Assembly (NCBI RefSeq): GCF_010731795.1
Contig: NZ_AP022591.1
Span: forward strand, 4,712,001 to 4,776,000
Length of the DNA stretch: 64,000 bases
Direction of reading: 5' to 3'
Source: Mycolicibacterium celeriflavum
GTDB taxonomy: Bacteria; Actinomycetota; Actinomycetes; Mycobacteriales; Mycobacteriaceae
The first letter of the stretch is position 1; each line of letters starts with the position of its first letter. Below, one piece after another: positions 1 to 11,923 of the stretch. The notes beneath the pieces are model-generated. The model had not been told where the DNA came from. It was given only the letters and a program-made list of their open reading frames with translations, and ran no database searches. The position numbers and the translations under genes were made by a program.

Positions 1-2765
<2,765 letters not shown>

Positions 2766-2797
2766 GGTAGCTACTCGCCTCGATTCCTTCGCTTCGC

Positions 2798-2820
2798 GCG
2801 AGCGCGTCTCACACGCTCGC
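2798..2820. other. Stem-loop in the kgd 5' region
   Basis: GCGAGCG (2798-2804) and CGCTCGC (2814-2820) form a perfect 7-bp inverted repeat between the kgd start and the upstream gene. It could be a leader structure or a degenerate relative of the GCGAGCG-type repeats near 58 kb. No U-tract is present. Function unknown. Confidence 0.35.
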
Positions 2821-2917
2821 CAGGTTCTCTACGGTTACCCCGCATTCCGCCGCCTAAAGGCTAGCGCTGAAGCAACGGCCAAGCCATGACAACGGGCTTA
2901 TGGTCGTCGCCACGCCA

Positions 2918-3670
2918 CTAGCCCCGGGGTGCGGGCAGCACGTGCAGTGCCGCCGGCCACCGCGGTGGCGGATTGCCGAACGCCTTGCGCGCGTTCGTCA
3001 CGATGCGTTTGCCCATCAGGCGGTTCCCCACGCCGCCGACGACGGCCCCGATGCCGACGGGCAGCATCTTGCCGAACGCGATCGCCCCGCGCTTGAGGGT
3101 GTAGCGCTTGACGAAGTACTTCAGCAGGCGCGAATTCAGTTGCGACACCGCGGGCAACGGCAGCGTCGCAGCGCCGTCGGCCAGCCATGCGCCACTGGTG
3201 CGGCCCGGGCCGACCAGGTCCGCGATCGCACGCTTGCTGTCCTCGCCGACCAGTACCGCCAACACCAGGGCGCGGCGACGTTCCCGATGCTCGGCGGGAA
3301 TTCCGTGCACCTCCGCGACGGCCAGCACGTAGACCGCCGTCGCTTCGAGGAACACCACCGTCTCGCCCGCAACGGCCGACATCGCAGCCAGCGTCCCGAT
3401 GCCGGGGAACGCCGCGGCCGACCCGACGGCCGCGCCGCTGGCCATCACCGCGGCGAGGTAGTGCTTCTCGAGCTTGCCGACGATGTCGGCCGGCGACGCG
3501 TCGGGACTCTGCTTGCGAAGGCGATCCACGTAGGCCTTGACCGCGGGACCCTGCACGCGCGCGCCGCGCTCGATGATCTGGGAGAGCACCTTGGCGGCGA
3601 CGCCCGGATCTTCGGCGGCGCCATCGTTGACCGCCGGCAACTGGCTCTTGGCCTTCGACCGGGCACTCAT
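2918..3670 (-). CDS. Predicted membrane protein, Rv1249c-like
   Basis: A 250-residue protein in the position of M. tuberculosis Rv1249c, next to kgd on the same strand. The N-terminal ~60 residues are charged. A Gly/Ala-rich hydrophobic stretch (about residues 75-120, ASGAAVGSAAAFPGIGTLAA) looks membrane-associated, and a second Gly-rich segment (KMLPVGIGAVVGGVGNRLMG) lies near residue 205. I see no enzyme motif. It resembles EcsC-like or glycine-rich membrane-associated proteins only loosely. The ATG at 3668-3670 was taken as start. The 152-bp gap to kgd leaves co-transcription open. Confidence 0.8.
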   Translation of the reverse strand: MSARSKAKSQLPAVNDGAAEDPGVAAKVLSQIIERGARVQGPAVKAYVDRLRKQSPDASPADIVGKLEKHYLAAVMASGAAVGSAAAFPGIGTLAAMSAVAGETVVFLEATAVYVLAVAEVHGIPAEHRERRRALVLAVLVGEDSKRAIADLVGPGRTSGAWLADGAATLPLPAVSQLNSRLLKYFVKRYTLKRGAIAFGKMLPVGIGAVVGGVGNRLMGKRIVTNARKAFGNPPPRWPAALHVLPAPRG

Positions 3671-3811
3671 GTGGGCCTCCTGTCCGAGCGATTGGCCTCC
3701 AGGCTAACGCCTCGCCAACGAACGACGACGGCCGTCGGTGCCCGGCCGTGATCGCGCTCACTGTGTACTGAATCGGGAAGAAAATATTGAGAAGCGACGC
3801 TAACCATTCTC

Positions 3812-5104
3812 ATGGCAACATCACCGGCTGTGGACGTGACAACCGCCCCGACCTCGACACAGGAGGAAAGGACGCCGAGCCGCATCCGGATGATCATCGT
3901 GCTCGGGGTCATGGTCGCGCTCGGTCCACTGACCATCGACATGTACCTGCCCGCGCTGCCGAAGATCGCCGACGAGCTCGGGGTGTCCTCGTCGGTGGCG
4001 CAGTTGACGCTCACCGGGACGCTCGCCGGGCTGGCGCTGGGCCAGCTGGTTGTCGGCCCGCTGTCGGACTCGCTGGGCCGACGCCGGCCGCTGATGGCCG
4101 GGATCGTGCTGCACATGGTCGCGTCGCTGCTGTGCCTCTTCGCGCCGAACATCGAACTGCTCGGGATCGCTCGCGGACTGCAGGGGATGGGCGCCGCCGC
4201 AGCGATGGTGGTGGCGATCGCGGTCGTCGGGGACCTGTTCACCGACTCGGCCGCGGCGACGGTGATGTCCCGGCTGATGCTGGTGCTCGGCGTCGCACCG
4301 GTGGTGGCGCCGTCGCTGGGCGCCGCGGTGTTGCTGAAGGCCTCCTGGCACTGGGTGTTCGCCGCGCTGGTGGTGATCGCGGGCTTGCTGCTGCTGGTGG
4401 CCGCGCTCACCCTGCCCGAGACGCTGCCCACCTCGCATCGCCGTCCGTTGAAGGTGCGTGGCATCGCCGCGACGTATCTGGAGCTGCTGCGTGACGTCCG
4501 GTTCGTGGTGCTGGTCCTGGTGGCCGCGCTGGGCATGTCCGGGTTGTTCGCCTACATCGCCGCCGCGCCGTTCGTGCTGCAGGGCCGCTACGGCCTGGAT
4601 CAGCAGGCATTCGCCCTCGTTTTCGGTGCCGGCGCGATCGCGTTGATCGCGGCGACGCAGTGCAACGTCGCGCTGCTGCGCCGGTTCTCACCGCAGACCA
4701 TCGTGCTCTGGGCGCTGGTGGTCGCCGCGGTTGCCGGCGCCGTCTTCGTCGGCTTGTCGCTTGCCCATCTCGGCGGGTTGGCGGGTTTCGTCGTCCCCGT
4801 TTGGGTGGTCCTGGCGGCGATGGGACTGGTCATACCGAACGCGCCCGCCGTGGCGTTGACCCGGCACCCCGATGCCGCGGGCACCGCGGCGGCCCTGCTG
4901 GGCGCGGCGCAGTTCGGCCTGGGCGCGGCCATCGCTCCGCTGGTCGGCGCGCTCGGCAACGACGAGTTCGCGCTGGCGTCGGTGATGACGGTGGGTATGG
5001 TGATCGCGTTGCTCGCGCTCATGGCCGTCGGTGTGTCGACGACCGAACGCGCGGACGACTCCGAACACGACGTCATCGATGACGCCGTGCCCGAACCGGC
5101 CTGA
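3812..5104 (+). CDS. MFS drug exporter, Bcr/CflA type (DHA1)
   Basis: A 430-residue, 12-helix major facilitator protein. After a short cytoplasmic Thr-rich N terminus it has the Bcr/CflA signature PLTIDMYLPALPKIADELG and the motif A region GPLSDSLGRRRPL in the loop after helix 2. Proteins of this family expel drugs or metabolites by proton antiport. The C terminus is acidic. The gene is not at this place in M. tuberculosis, so it is an addition to the conserved backbone. It is followed after 87 bp by a second, unrelated-subfamily MFS exporter. The substrate cannot be told from sequence. Confidence 0.92.
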   Translation: MATSPAVDVTTAPTSTQEERTPSRIRMIIVLGVMVALGPLTIDMYLPALPKIADELGVSSSVAQLTLTGTLAGLALGQLVVGPLSDSLGRRRPLMAGIVLHMVASLLCLFAPNIELLGIARGLQGMGAAAAMVVAIAVVGDLFTDSAAATVMSRLMLVLGVAPVVAPSLGAAVLLKASWHWVFAALVVIAGLLLLVAALTLPETLPTSHRRPLKVRGIAATYLELLRDVRFVVLVLVAALGMSGLFAYIAAAPFVLQGRYGLDQQAFALVFGAGAIALIAATQCNVALLRRFSPQTIVLWALVVAAVAGAVFVGLSLAHLGGLAGFVVPVWVVLAAMGLVIPNAPAVALTRHPDAAGTAAALLGAAQFGLGAAIAPLVGALGNDEFALASVMTVGMVIALLALMAVGVSTTERADDSEHDVIDDAVPEPA

Positions 5105-5123
5105 TGCTTCGTTGAATGCGGGT

Positions 5124-5137
5124 CCCGACTTGTCGGG
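5124..5137. terminator. Possible short hairpin between the two MFS genes
   Basis: CCCGA (5124-5128) and TCGGG (5133-5137) flank a CTTG loop just after the first MFS stop codon. There is no T-run. Mycobacterial terminators often lack one, but a five-pair stem is weak support. Confidence 0.3.
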
Positions 5138-5191
5138 GGCCTGCCAGGCTCCGTAGCGTCGGCGGGATCGCCGAGTACTAGTCGAGCCCAG

Positions 5192-7072
5192 ATGTTCTCA
5201 ACCCTCATTCCCCGGCAGGACGCCTCCCCGAACCCGTGGCATGCGCTCTGGGCGATGATGGTCGGCTTTTTCATGATCCTGGTCGACGCGACGATCGTCT
5301 CGGTCGCCAATCCGGCGATCATGGCCCGGTTCGATGCGAGTTACGACGCCGTCCTCTGGGTCACCAGCGCCTACCTGCTCGCCTACGCGGTGCCGTTGCT
5401 GGTGGCGGGCCGCCTGGGTGACCGCTTCGGGCCGAAGAACCTCTACCTCCTCGGCTTGACGGTGTTCACCGTCGCCTCCCTGTGGTGCGGGCTGTCCGAC
5501 ACGATCGGGATGCTGATCGCGGCGCGCGTCGTCCAGGGGGTGGGCGCAGCGCTGCTGACGCCGCAGACGCTGTCGACGGTGACCCGCATCTTCCCGGCCG
5601 AGCGGCGCGGCATGGCGATGAGCGTGTGGGGTGCGACGGCCGGCGTCGCGACGCTGGTCGGCCCGCTGGCCGGCGGAATCCTGGTCGACGCGCTGGGCTG
5701 GCAGTGGATCTTCTTCGTCAATGTGCCCGTCGGCGTGCTCGGCGTCGCGGTGGCGATCCGGTTGGTGCCCGAGCTACCCCGGCAGAAGCAGCGGTTCGAC
5801 CTGCCCGGGGTGGCGTTGTCGGCGGTCGCGATGTTCTTGATCGTGTTCGCGCTGCAGGAGGGTCAGGCGCACCAGTGGACGCACTGGGTGTGGGGACTGA
5901 TGGCGCTCGGCATCGGAGTGATGGCCGCGTTCCTGTACTGGCAGTCGGTCAACCCCAGGGACCCGCTCCTGCCACTGGTGGTCTTCCGGGACCGTGATTT
6001 CTCGCTGTCGAACTTCGGCGTGGCGACCATCGGGTTCGTGGCGACCGGGATGATGGTGCCGGTCATGTTCTACGCCCAGACGGTGTGCGGACTGTCGCCG
6101 ACCCGGTCGGCGCTGCTGACGGCGCCGATGGCGATCGCGACCGGGGTGCTCGCGCCGTACGTCGGCCGGGTCGTCGACCGGTGGCATCCGCGCCCGGTGG
6201 TCGGCTTCGGTTTCTCGTTGCTCGCGATCGCGATGACCTGGCTGTCGATCGAGATGACGCCCGTCACCCCGATCTGGCGACTGGTGCTGCCGCTGACCGC
6301 GACGGGTATCGGCATGGCGTTCATCTGGTCGCCGCTGGCGGCCACCGCCACCCGCAACCTGCCACCGCAGTTGGCCGGTGCGGGTTCGGGGGTCTACAAC
6401 ACCACCCGCCAGGTCGGGGCCGTGCTGGGCAGCGCCGGCATGGCGGCGTTCATGACGTGGCAGGTCGACTCCGAGATGCCGCCGTGGGCAGCCGATTCGA
6501 CGCAGGGCGAAGCCGGTGCGACGCAACTGCCGTCGGTTCTGCACGCACCGTTCGCCGCGGCCATGTCGCAAACGCTGCTACTGCCCGCCTTCGTCGCGTT
6601 GTTCGGCGTGGGCGCTGCGCTGTTCCTGCTCGGTTACGCCCGTCGGCCCCTCGACGACGACGCCGCCGCGACCCTCGCAGTCGAGTACGGCGGTGACGAA
6701 GCGTTCGTCGACGACGATGACGACTACCTCGAATACACCGTCGACTGGGGTGATGCCGATCCCTCGCCGTCGCGGTCGGCCGAGCGGGACCCGCCGACCG
6801 ACCCGTTGGGCGTCCGGCCCGAACCCGAGCCAGAGAGGGCCGGTGACTCGTGGCGCGCGATCCTCGACCAACTGCTCGCCGACATTCCTCCGGCGCCACC
6901 GACCGAACCCACGGTCGAGCCGATCGGGTTGGCGCACAACGGTTTGCACGTCGACGATGAGCCGCGACTCAATCGGCTGCAGCGTTCCGGGTCTCATCGG
7001 AGGTCCGACGAGCGGCAGTCCTGGTTCGAGTCCAACGGCAGGCATTCTCGTTACGACCCCGACGAACGCTAG
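5192..7072 (+). CDS. MFS exporter, EmrB/QacA type (DHA2), Rv1250-like
   Basis: A 626-residue major facilitator transporter in the place of Rv1250. It has the DHA2 pattern: helix 1 with MILVDATIVSVANPAI, motif A GRLGDRFGPKNLY, the helix 5 motif GPLAGGILVDALGWQWIFF, and about 14 hydrophobic segments to roughly residue 490. It then has a long hydrophilic, strongly acidic tail of about 130 residues (VDDDDDYLEYT, Pro-rich parts), unusual for a plain exporter and perhaps regulatory. Family members export drugs or cationic compounds with the proton gradient. The TAG stop shares CTAG with the intended stop of the convergent FAD oxidase gene. Confidence 0.93.
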   Translation: MFSTLIPRQDASPNPWHALWAMMVGFFMILVDATIVSVANPAIMARFDASYDAVLWVTSAYLLAYAVPLLVAGRLGDRFGPKNLYLLGLTVFTVASLWCGLSDTIGMLIAARVVQGVGAALLTPQTLSTVTRIFPAERRGMAMSVWGATAGVATLVGPLAGGILVDALGWQWIFFVNVPVGVLGVAVAIRLVPELPRQKQRFDLPGVALSAVAMFLIVFALQEGQAHQWTHWVWGLMALGIGVMAAFLYWQSVNPRDPLLPLVVFRDRDFSLSNFGVATIGFVATGMMVPVMFYAQTVCGLSPTRSALLTAPMAIATGVLAPYVGRVVDRWHPRPVVGFGFSLLAIAMTWLSIEMTPVTPIWRLVLPLTATGIGMAFIWSPLAATATRNLPPQLAGAGSGVYNTTRQVGAVLGSAGMAAFMTWQVDSEMPPWAADSTQGEAGATQLPSVLHAPFAAAMSQTLLLPAFVALFGVGAALFLLGYARRPLDDDAAATLAVEYGGDEAFVDDDDDYLEYTVDWGDADPSPSRSAERDPPTDPLGVRPEPEPERAGDSWRAILDQLLADIPPAPPTEPTVEPIGLAHNGLHVDDEPRLNRLQRSGSHRRSDERQSWFESNGRHSRYDPDER

Positions 7073-8420
7073 CCGAAGAGCACGGGGGGTTGAGGTAACC
7101 CGACGGGTCGAACGCCGCCTTCACCGTCCGCATCGCCGCGATATCGGCGTCGGTGCGCGACATTCCGACGTAGTGCCGCTTGCGGGTGCCGACACCGTGC
7201 TCGGAGCTGACATTGCCGCCGAGGCGGGCGATGAGGTCCATCATCGCCGAGTACAGCGCATGCTCCGACTCGCCGTCGATCGTGCATCGCACCAGGTTCA
7301 GATGCAGGTTGCCCTCGCCGATGTGCCCGAACAGCACCGGAATCGCCGCCGGGGCGTGGGTGGCGGCGACGTCGGCGGCCTCGGCCGCAAACGATGCGAT
7401 AGCCGAAAGCGGCAGCGACACATCGAATTTCAGCGGCGGCCCGTACACGCCGAGCACCTCGGCGACGGCCTCGCGTACCTGCCACAGCCGCTGCTGTGCG
7501 GCCACGTCCACACCGACGGCGGGTTCGCCGGTCAGCTCCGCGTCGGAGATCGCCTCGGCAAGCCGCTCGGCCTGGTCGCTGTCGCCGGCCAGCTCGACCA
7601 GCAGCTGCCAGGCGCCGTCGACGGCCGCGGGCACGCCTGCGTGTTCGGCGGTCAGCGCGCTGGCGCGGGCGTCGATCAGCTCCAGCGCGGCGATGCCGTC
7701 CAGGTCCCGGAAGGTTCGGCCGGCGGCGACGAGCGAGTCGAGGTCGGCGAATCCGCAGATCGCGGTCACCCGGTGTCGCGGCGTGGGGTGCAGCCTGAGG
7801 TCGAGCCCGGTGATCACGCCCAGCGTGCCCTCGGCGCCGACGAACAGCGACGCCAGGTCATAGCCGGTGTTGTCCATCCGCACCAGGCTGTGCCGGTGCA
7901 GCACCGTGCCGTCGGGCAGCGCGACGTCCATACCGATGACCTGCTCGCCCATGTTGCCGTAGCGCACGGTGCGCAGACCGCCCGCGTTCGTCGATGCCAT
8001 GCCGCCGACCGTTGCGGTGTCGCGCGCCGCCAGGTCGACACCGAACACCAGGCCGGCGGCCGCGGCCGCGCGCTGCACCTCGGCCAGAGTCACGCCCGCG
8101 CCCACCGAGATACGGCGCTCGGCGGTGTCGACCTCGCCGAGGTCGCGCAGCCGTTCGGTGGACAGCAGCACGTCGTCGTGTTCGGGCACGGTCCCGGCCA
8201 CCAGCGAGGTGCGGCCGCCCTGCACGGTGACGCAAACCCCCGCATCGCGACAGACCAGCAGCACGGCGGCGACCTCGTCGACCGACCCGGGCCGCACCAG
8301 CGCGCCGGCCTTGCCGCGGTAGCGGCCCGTGTGGTCGACGCTGCGCCCGGCCACCACGTCGGGATCGGTGCTGACGTAGGTGTTTCCCACGATGCCGGCC
8401 AGCTGGGCGGTCAGGCTCAT
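6969..8420 (-). CDS. FAD-linked oxidase of the glycolate oxidase / D-lactate dehydrogenase family, C terminus probably frameshifted
   Basis: A 483-codon frame encoding a GlcD/Dld-type flavoprotein: an N-terminal FAD_binding_4 domain (VTVQGGRTSLVAGTV near residue 60, GGMASTNAGGLRTVRYGNM near 140) and a C-terminal FAD-oxidase domain with GHIGEGNLHLN and SSEHGVGTRKR. Such enzymes oxidise 2-hydroxyacids. The family normally ends just after FDPSGYLNP. Here the frame continues 35 or so unrelated residues into the 3' end of the convergent MFS gene. One extra C in the C6 run at 7084-7089 (+ strand G6) would give NPPVLFG and TAG at 7069-7071. The ATG at 8418-8420 overlaps the upstream helicase stop as ATGA. 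It is absent at this site in M. tuberculosis. Confidence 0.88.
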   Translation of the reverse strand: MSLTAQLAGIVGNTYVSTDPDVVAGRSVDHTGRYRGKAGALVRPGSVDEVAAVLLVCRDAGVCVTVQGGRTSLVAGTVPEHDDVLLSTERLRDLGEVDTAERRISVGAGVTLAEVQRAAAAAGLVFGVDLAARDTATVGGMASTNAGGLRTVRYGNMGEQVIGMDVALPDGTVLHRHSLVRMDNTGYDLASLFVGAEGTLGVITGLDLRLHPTPRHRVTAICGFADLDSLVAAGRTFRDLDGIAALELIDARASALTAEHAGVPAAVDGAWQLLVELAGDSDQAERLAEAISDAELTGEPAVGVDVAAQQRLWQVREAVAEVLGVYGPPLKFDVSLPLSAIASFAAEAADVAATHAPAAIPVLFGHIGEGNLHLNLVRCTIDGESEHALYSAMMDLIARLGGNVSSEHGVGTRKRHYVGMSRTDADIAAMRTVKAAFDPSGYLNPPCSSASVRRGRNENACRWTRTRTAARRTSDETRNAAAD

Positions 8421-11400
8421 GCCGTCGGTGTATCACACGGCGACAGCGACAGGAACGCCCCCAACTCGATCAGCCGGTCCGGTGTGCTCGGCAGATATTC
8501 GGTGAGCGTCTCGGACCGAACGATCACGCTGAGGTATTTCGCGCGGCTGATCGCAACGTTGAGTCGATTCCTGTTGAGCAGGAACGATATCCCGCGCGGC
8601 ACGTCATCGATGGACGACGCCGTCATCGATACGAACACCACCGGCGCCTGTCTGCCTTGGAACTTGTCGACGGTGCCGACCGAGACGTCGGGCAGCCCGA
8701 CGGCGTCGAATCGCTCGCGCAGCAGCATCACTTGCGCGTTGTAGGGTGCGACGACGAGGACATCGGCTTGCGTCAGTGGGCGGGTGCCGTCCTCGTCGGT
8801 CCAATCGCCGCCGAGAAGCGCCTGGATTGCCGCGACGATCGCGTCCGCCTCCTCGGGGCTGCTGGTGGAGTTGCCGTCGTGGGCGATCGACACCACGCGC
8901 ACACCGGGGTGTTGACCCTCGAGGCGCCGCTCGGCCGGGCCGCTCTCAGCAGGCAGCAGCCTGCCTTCGTAAGCCAGCCGGGACACCGCCGCGCACACCG
9001 CGGGATGCATCCGGTAGGAGCGGTCGAGAAAGTAGCCGAGTTCCTCGGACAGCGTGCGGTTTTCCTGCACCAGCCAGCCCAGCGCCGACGCGTCGACGGG
9101 TTCGGGATGATGCCCCTGACTGACCTGAGGCAGCTGCTGCGGGTCGCCGAGCAGCATCAGGTTGTCGGCCGCCCGCGCCACGGCGATGGTGTTCGCCAGG
9201 CAGAACTGGCCCGCCTCCTCGATCACCAGCAGGTCGAGGCTGTGGGCGTCGACGCGAGTGTCGTTCGCGAAATCCCATGCGGTTCCGCCGATCACGCAGC
9301 CGGCGTGCGCCGCGATGAATGCCGCGTACTCGTCCTTGTCGATCGCCTGGCAGCCGACGTCGGCGGGGCAATCCTTCTTCGCGATGCGCGCCGGATCCAC
9401 GTCGGCCTGGACCAGGTCACGAAAAAGGTTCTCCACCACCGCATGTGACTGGGCAACGACGCCGACGCGCCACTGGTGTTCGTTGACGAGACGGGCGATG
9501 ATCCGTGCGGCCGTGTATGTCTTACCGGTACCGGGCGGGCCGTGCACCGCCAGGTAGGACGAGTCCAGGTCGAGCAGTGCGGCGGTGATGTCGTCGGTCA
9601 CGTCACCGGTGTGGGGCACTGGCGCCCCGCTGCGGGTGCGCGGTGGTCGGCGCAGCAATATGTCGACGACGGCGGTGCGTGGCAGGTCGGGCAGCGCGGC
9701 GGCCATTTCGGCGGCCGCGGCGTCGATGGCCTCCCGCTGCTTCTTCGTTCCCACGACGTTGCGGGGTGTGAGGGCGAACGGCATCTGTGTGAACGTCCCG
9801 GCCTGGGTTTCGCGTTCGCAGATCACCACACGGGTGGGGACATTGCCGTCGTCGACGTCGATGACATCGGCGTTGCCTGCGGCGCGCCTGTCCGTGTTGT
9901 CGGCCATGCCCGCCGGTGAGGGTGGTTCGTAGAGTGCGAACACCTCTTTGTTCAGGCCGCCGCTTTCGAGCGCGCCGGTGAGCGTCACCCAGCGCTGCTG
10001 CTTGCGTGCGCGGGTCGACGGCAGGTGCCAGTCCTTGACCAGCGTCGCGCCATCGGTATCGACCAGGAACACGTCGCTGGTGTCGCCCCATTCGTCGACC
10101 GGGTTGTTCAACCGGTCGAAATGCGCCCACCAGAACGGTTTGTCTTCGCGGCGGTGATAACCGCGGGCGGCGGCCATCAACGCCACGGCGGTCTGTTCCG
10201 GACTCCGCTGCGTCACACCGTCGCCGGCGAATTCGGTCAGCGTGCGTGCGAGTTGATCGGTGTCTTCGACGGCGACGCCGTCTGCGACGGGCTGGGGCCC
10301 CAGCGGTGGGACGCTCGACTCGATGGCGATCTTGATCAACCAGTCGCGCAGGCGATGCGTCGAGCGGCAGTCGTAGCGGTTGTAGTCCTCGATCTGCTTG
10401 AGCATGTTGGCGGCCTCGTCGTGGCGGCCCTCGGCACGCAGTTCGCAGAACCGCGCGTACATGGTGATCGACTCCGTTGCGGTGGTGACGTCGCCGCTGC
10501 GCAGTTCGGCGCCCATGTAGAGCGGCTCCAGCGATTTCAGGCTGTAGTTCTCGGTGCCGACGCGAATGCTCTTGCGTACCAACGGATAGAGGTCGACAAG
10601 GACACCGCTGCGCAGCAGGTCGTCCACCTCGTCCTCGCCGACGCCGTAGCGTCCGGCGAGCCGCAGCAGCGCGGTCTTCTCGTACGCCGCGTAGTGGTAG
10701 ATGTGCATCTTCGGGAACCGCTTGCGGCGTTGGCGGACCAGCTTGAGGAAGTCGAGCAGAGCCTTGCGCTCGCTCGCGCGGTCGTGGGCCCACAGCGGCC
10801 GGAATGCACCGCCCGCCTCGAGCACACCCCACATGTACTCCAGGCCCCACTCGTGACCGTCGGCGGTCCACAGCGGGTCACCCTCGAAGTCGAAGAACAG
10901 GTCACCCCGATCGGGATCCGGCAGTAGCTTCAGCGGCTGCGCGTCGGCGACCTCATACGGCGGCTTGCCGTCGACCCGCGGGGCCAGCTGCAGCCGGGCC
11001 TGCGCCGACAGGGAGGCGACGGTCCGAGCCGGAAGCTCGGCCACCGGGCCCTCATGCTGCGCCAGCTCGGCGACCGTGGTGATGCCCGCGTCGAGCAGGC
11101 GTGCCCGCTGGCTCACCCGCATGTTCGCAACCAGCAGCAGATCGTCGTTGGCGCGAACCTGGACTTCGCATTCAGGGCAGCGGAAACAGGCGCGCACCGT
11201 CTCGTCCGCCCAGTCGACCGGCGCGCCGGACGCGAAGTGGTCGTCGAGCAGCCGCTGCAGGGCGTCGCGTCTGGGCCGATACACCGGAAGAAGTTCGTCG
11301 ACGCGGTAAGTCGCGGTGGCGCCGTCGCCGAGCACCAGCTCGACCTCCTCGGCCACCGGAACTCCCGCGGCGGCAAGCGTCTCCGCATACGCCGCCAACT

Positions 11401-11839
11401 GCAGCAGCGCCTCCACCTTCACCGAGCGCGCGAGCTTGGTGTCACGCAGTCGGTACCGTTCACCGTCGAAGATCAGGAAGTCGGCGAAACCGACGAACCG
11501 GCCGTCGAACATCGCGGCCTGGTAGATCACCTGCGCGCGACGCTCGACCGCGCGCCTCGTCTGCTCGGCGGCGGCGGTCAGACCCTCGACCGTGTACGGG
11601 GGCCTGCCGATGATCGCGACGTCGGCCCGGTCGCGCAGCTGATCGAGATGCCGCTGTTCGTGCTCATCGCCGAGTTGGGCCGTCCTGGCCAGCAGCTCGT
11701 CCGCGACCGCGACGTCGGGACCCCGACCGAGCTTCGCGTCGAATGCACGCAGCAGCGCGTACTCGCAGCGGGCCGCCGCAGCGAGGTCGGATGCGCTGTA
11801 AATGACGCGGATTTCGGCGCCTTGAGAGGCCACGAACAC
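8417..11839 (-). CDS. Dna2-like fusion of RecB-family iron-sulfur nuclease and SF1B helicase (TM0106 family), Rv1251c-like
   Basis: A 1140-residue multidomain protein. The N-terminal RecB/Cas4-like nuclease has D120, the D133-T-K135 motif and Q147-xxx-Y151. C25 with C218, C221 and C224 fit the cysteine pattern of a 4Fe-4S cluster around such nucleases. A middle RNase H-like exonuclease domain shows LFFDFEGDPLW and HIYHYAAYEKTALLRL. The C-terminal SF1 helicase has HGPPGTGKT (near residue 767), LLVIEEAGQF, GDPQQLPQV, VGTVDKFQGRQAPVV and AISRAKYL. Family knowledge suggests a role in DNA end or flap processing; this is inferred. The start is GTG at 11837-11839, 7 bases after a TACAGT hexamer. It is coupled to the oxidase gene by a 4-bp overlap. 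Confidence 0.9.
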   Translation of the reverse strand: MFVASQGAEIRVIYSASDLAAAARCEYALLRAFDAKLGRGPDVAVADELLARTAQLGDEHEQRHLDQLRDRADVAIIGRPPYTVEGLTAAAEQTRRAVERRAQVIYQAAMFDGRFVGFADFLIFDGERYRLRDTKLARSVKVEALLQLAAYAETLAAAGVPVAEEVELVLGDGATATYRVDELLPVYRPRRDALQRLLDDHFASGAPVDWADETVRACFRCPECEVQVRANDDLLLVANMRVSQRARLLDAGITTVAELAQHEGPVAELPARTVASLSAQARLQLAPRVDGKPPYEVADAQPLKLLPDPDRGDLFFDFEGDPLWTADGHEWGLEYMWGVLEAGGAFRPLWAHDRASERKALLDFLKLVRQRRKRFPKMHIYHYAAYEKTALLRLAGRYGVGEDEVDDLLRSGVLVDLYPLVRKSIRVGTENYSLKSLEPLYMGAELRSGDVTTATESITMYARFCELRAEGRHDEAANMLKQIEDYNRYDCRSTHRLRDWLIKIAIESSVPPLGPQPVADGVAVEDTDQLARTLTEFAGDGVTQRSPEQTAVALMAAARGYHRREDKPFWWAHFDRLNNPVDEWGDTSDVFLVDTDGATLVKDWHLPSTRARKQQRWVTLTGALESGGLNKEVFALYEPPSPAGMADNTDRRAAGNADVIDVDDGNVPTRVVICERETQAGTFTQMPFALTPRNVVGTKKQREAIDAAAAEMAAALPDLPRTAVVDILLRRPPRTRSGAPVPHTGDVTDDITAALLDLDSSYLAVHGPPGTGKTYTAARIIARLVNEHQWRVGVVAQSHAVVENLFRDLVQADVDPARIAKKDCPADVGCQAIDKDEYAAFIAAHAGCVIGGTAWDFANDTRVDAHSLDLLVIEEAGQFCLANTIAVARAADNLMLLGDPQQLPQVSQGHHPEPVDASALGWLVQENRTLSEELGYFLDRSYRMHPAVCAAVSRLAYEGRLLPAESGPAERRLEGQHPGVRVVSIAHDGNSTSSPEEADAIVAAIQALLGGDWTDEDGTRPLTQADVLVVAPYNAQVMLLRERFDAVGLPDVSVGTVDKFQGRQAPVVFVSMTASSIDDVPRGISFLLNRNRLNVAISRAKYLSVIVRSETLTEYLPSTPDRLIELGAFLSLSPCDTPTA

Positions 11840-11845
11840 GGTGCC

Positions 11846-11851
11846 ACTGTA
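11846..11851 (-). promoter_or_regulatory. -10 hexamer for a leaderless nuclease-helicase mRNA
   Basis: TACAGT on the minus strand lies 7 bases before the G of the GTG start at 11839. That spacing places the transcription start on the start codon. No Shine-Dalgarno sequence fits. No clear -35 was seen. Confidence 0.5.
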
Positions 11852-11923
11852 TGTGACCCGGGCGACATCTCGATGGCCCCGCGACTCGAGTTGCCACCCG
11901 CGTTCGACGCAACAGGTACCGCG

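Noticed and set aside
3667..4536. Long minus-strand frame opposite the Bcr/CflA exporter
   Set aside because: Ser/Thr/Ala-rich shadow of the exporter with no domain; the + frame has clear MFS motifs.
6516..8744. A 742-codon + strand frame spanning the exporter end and the FAD oxidase
   Set aside because: It crosses two clear genes in other frames and has no family features.
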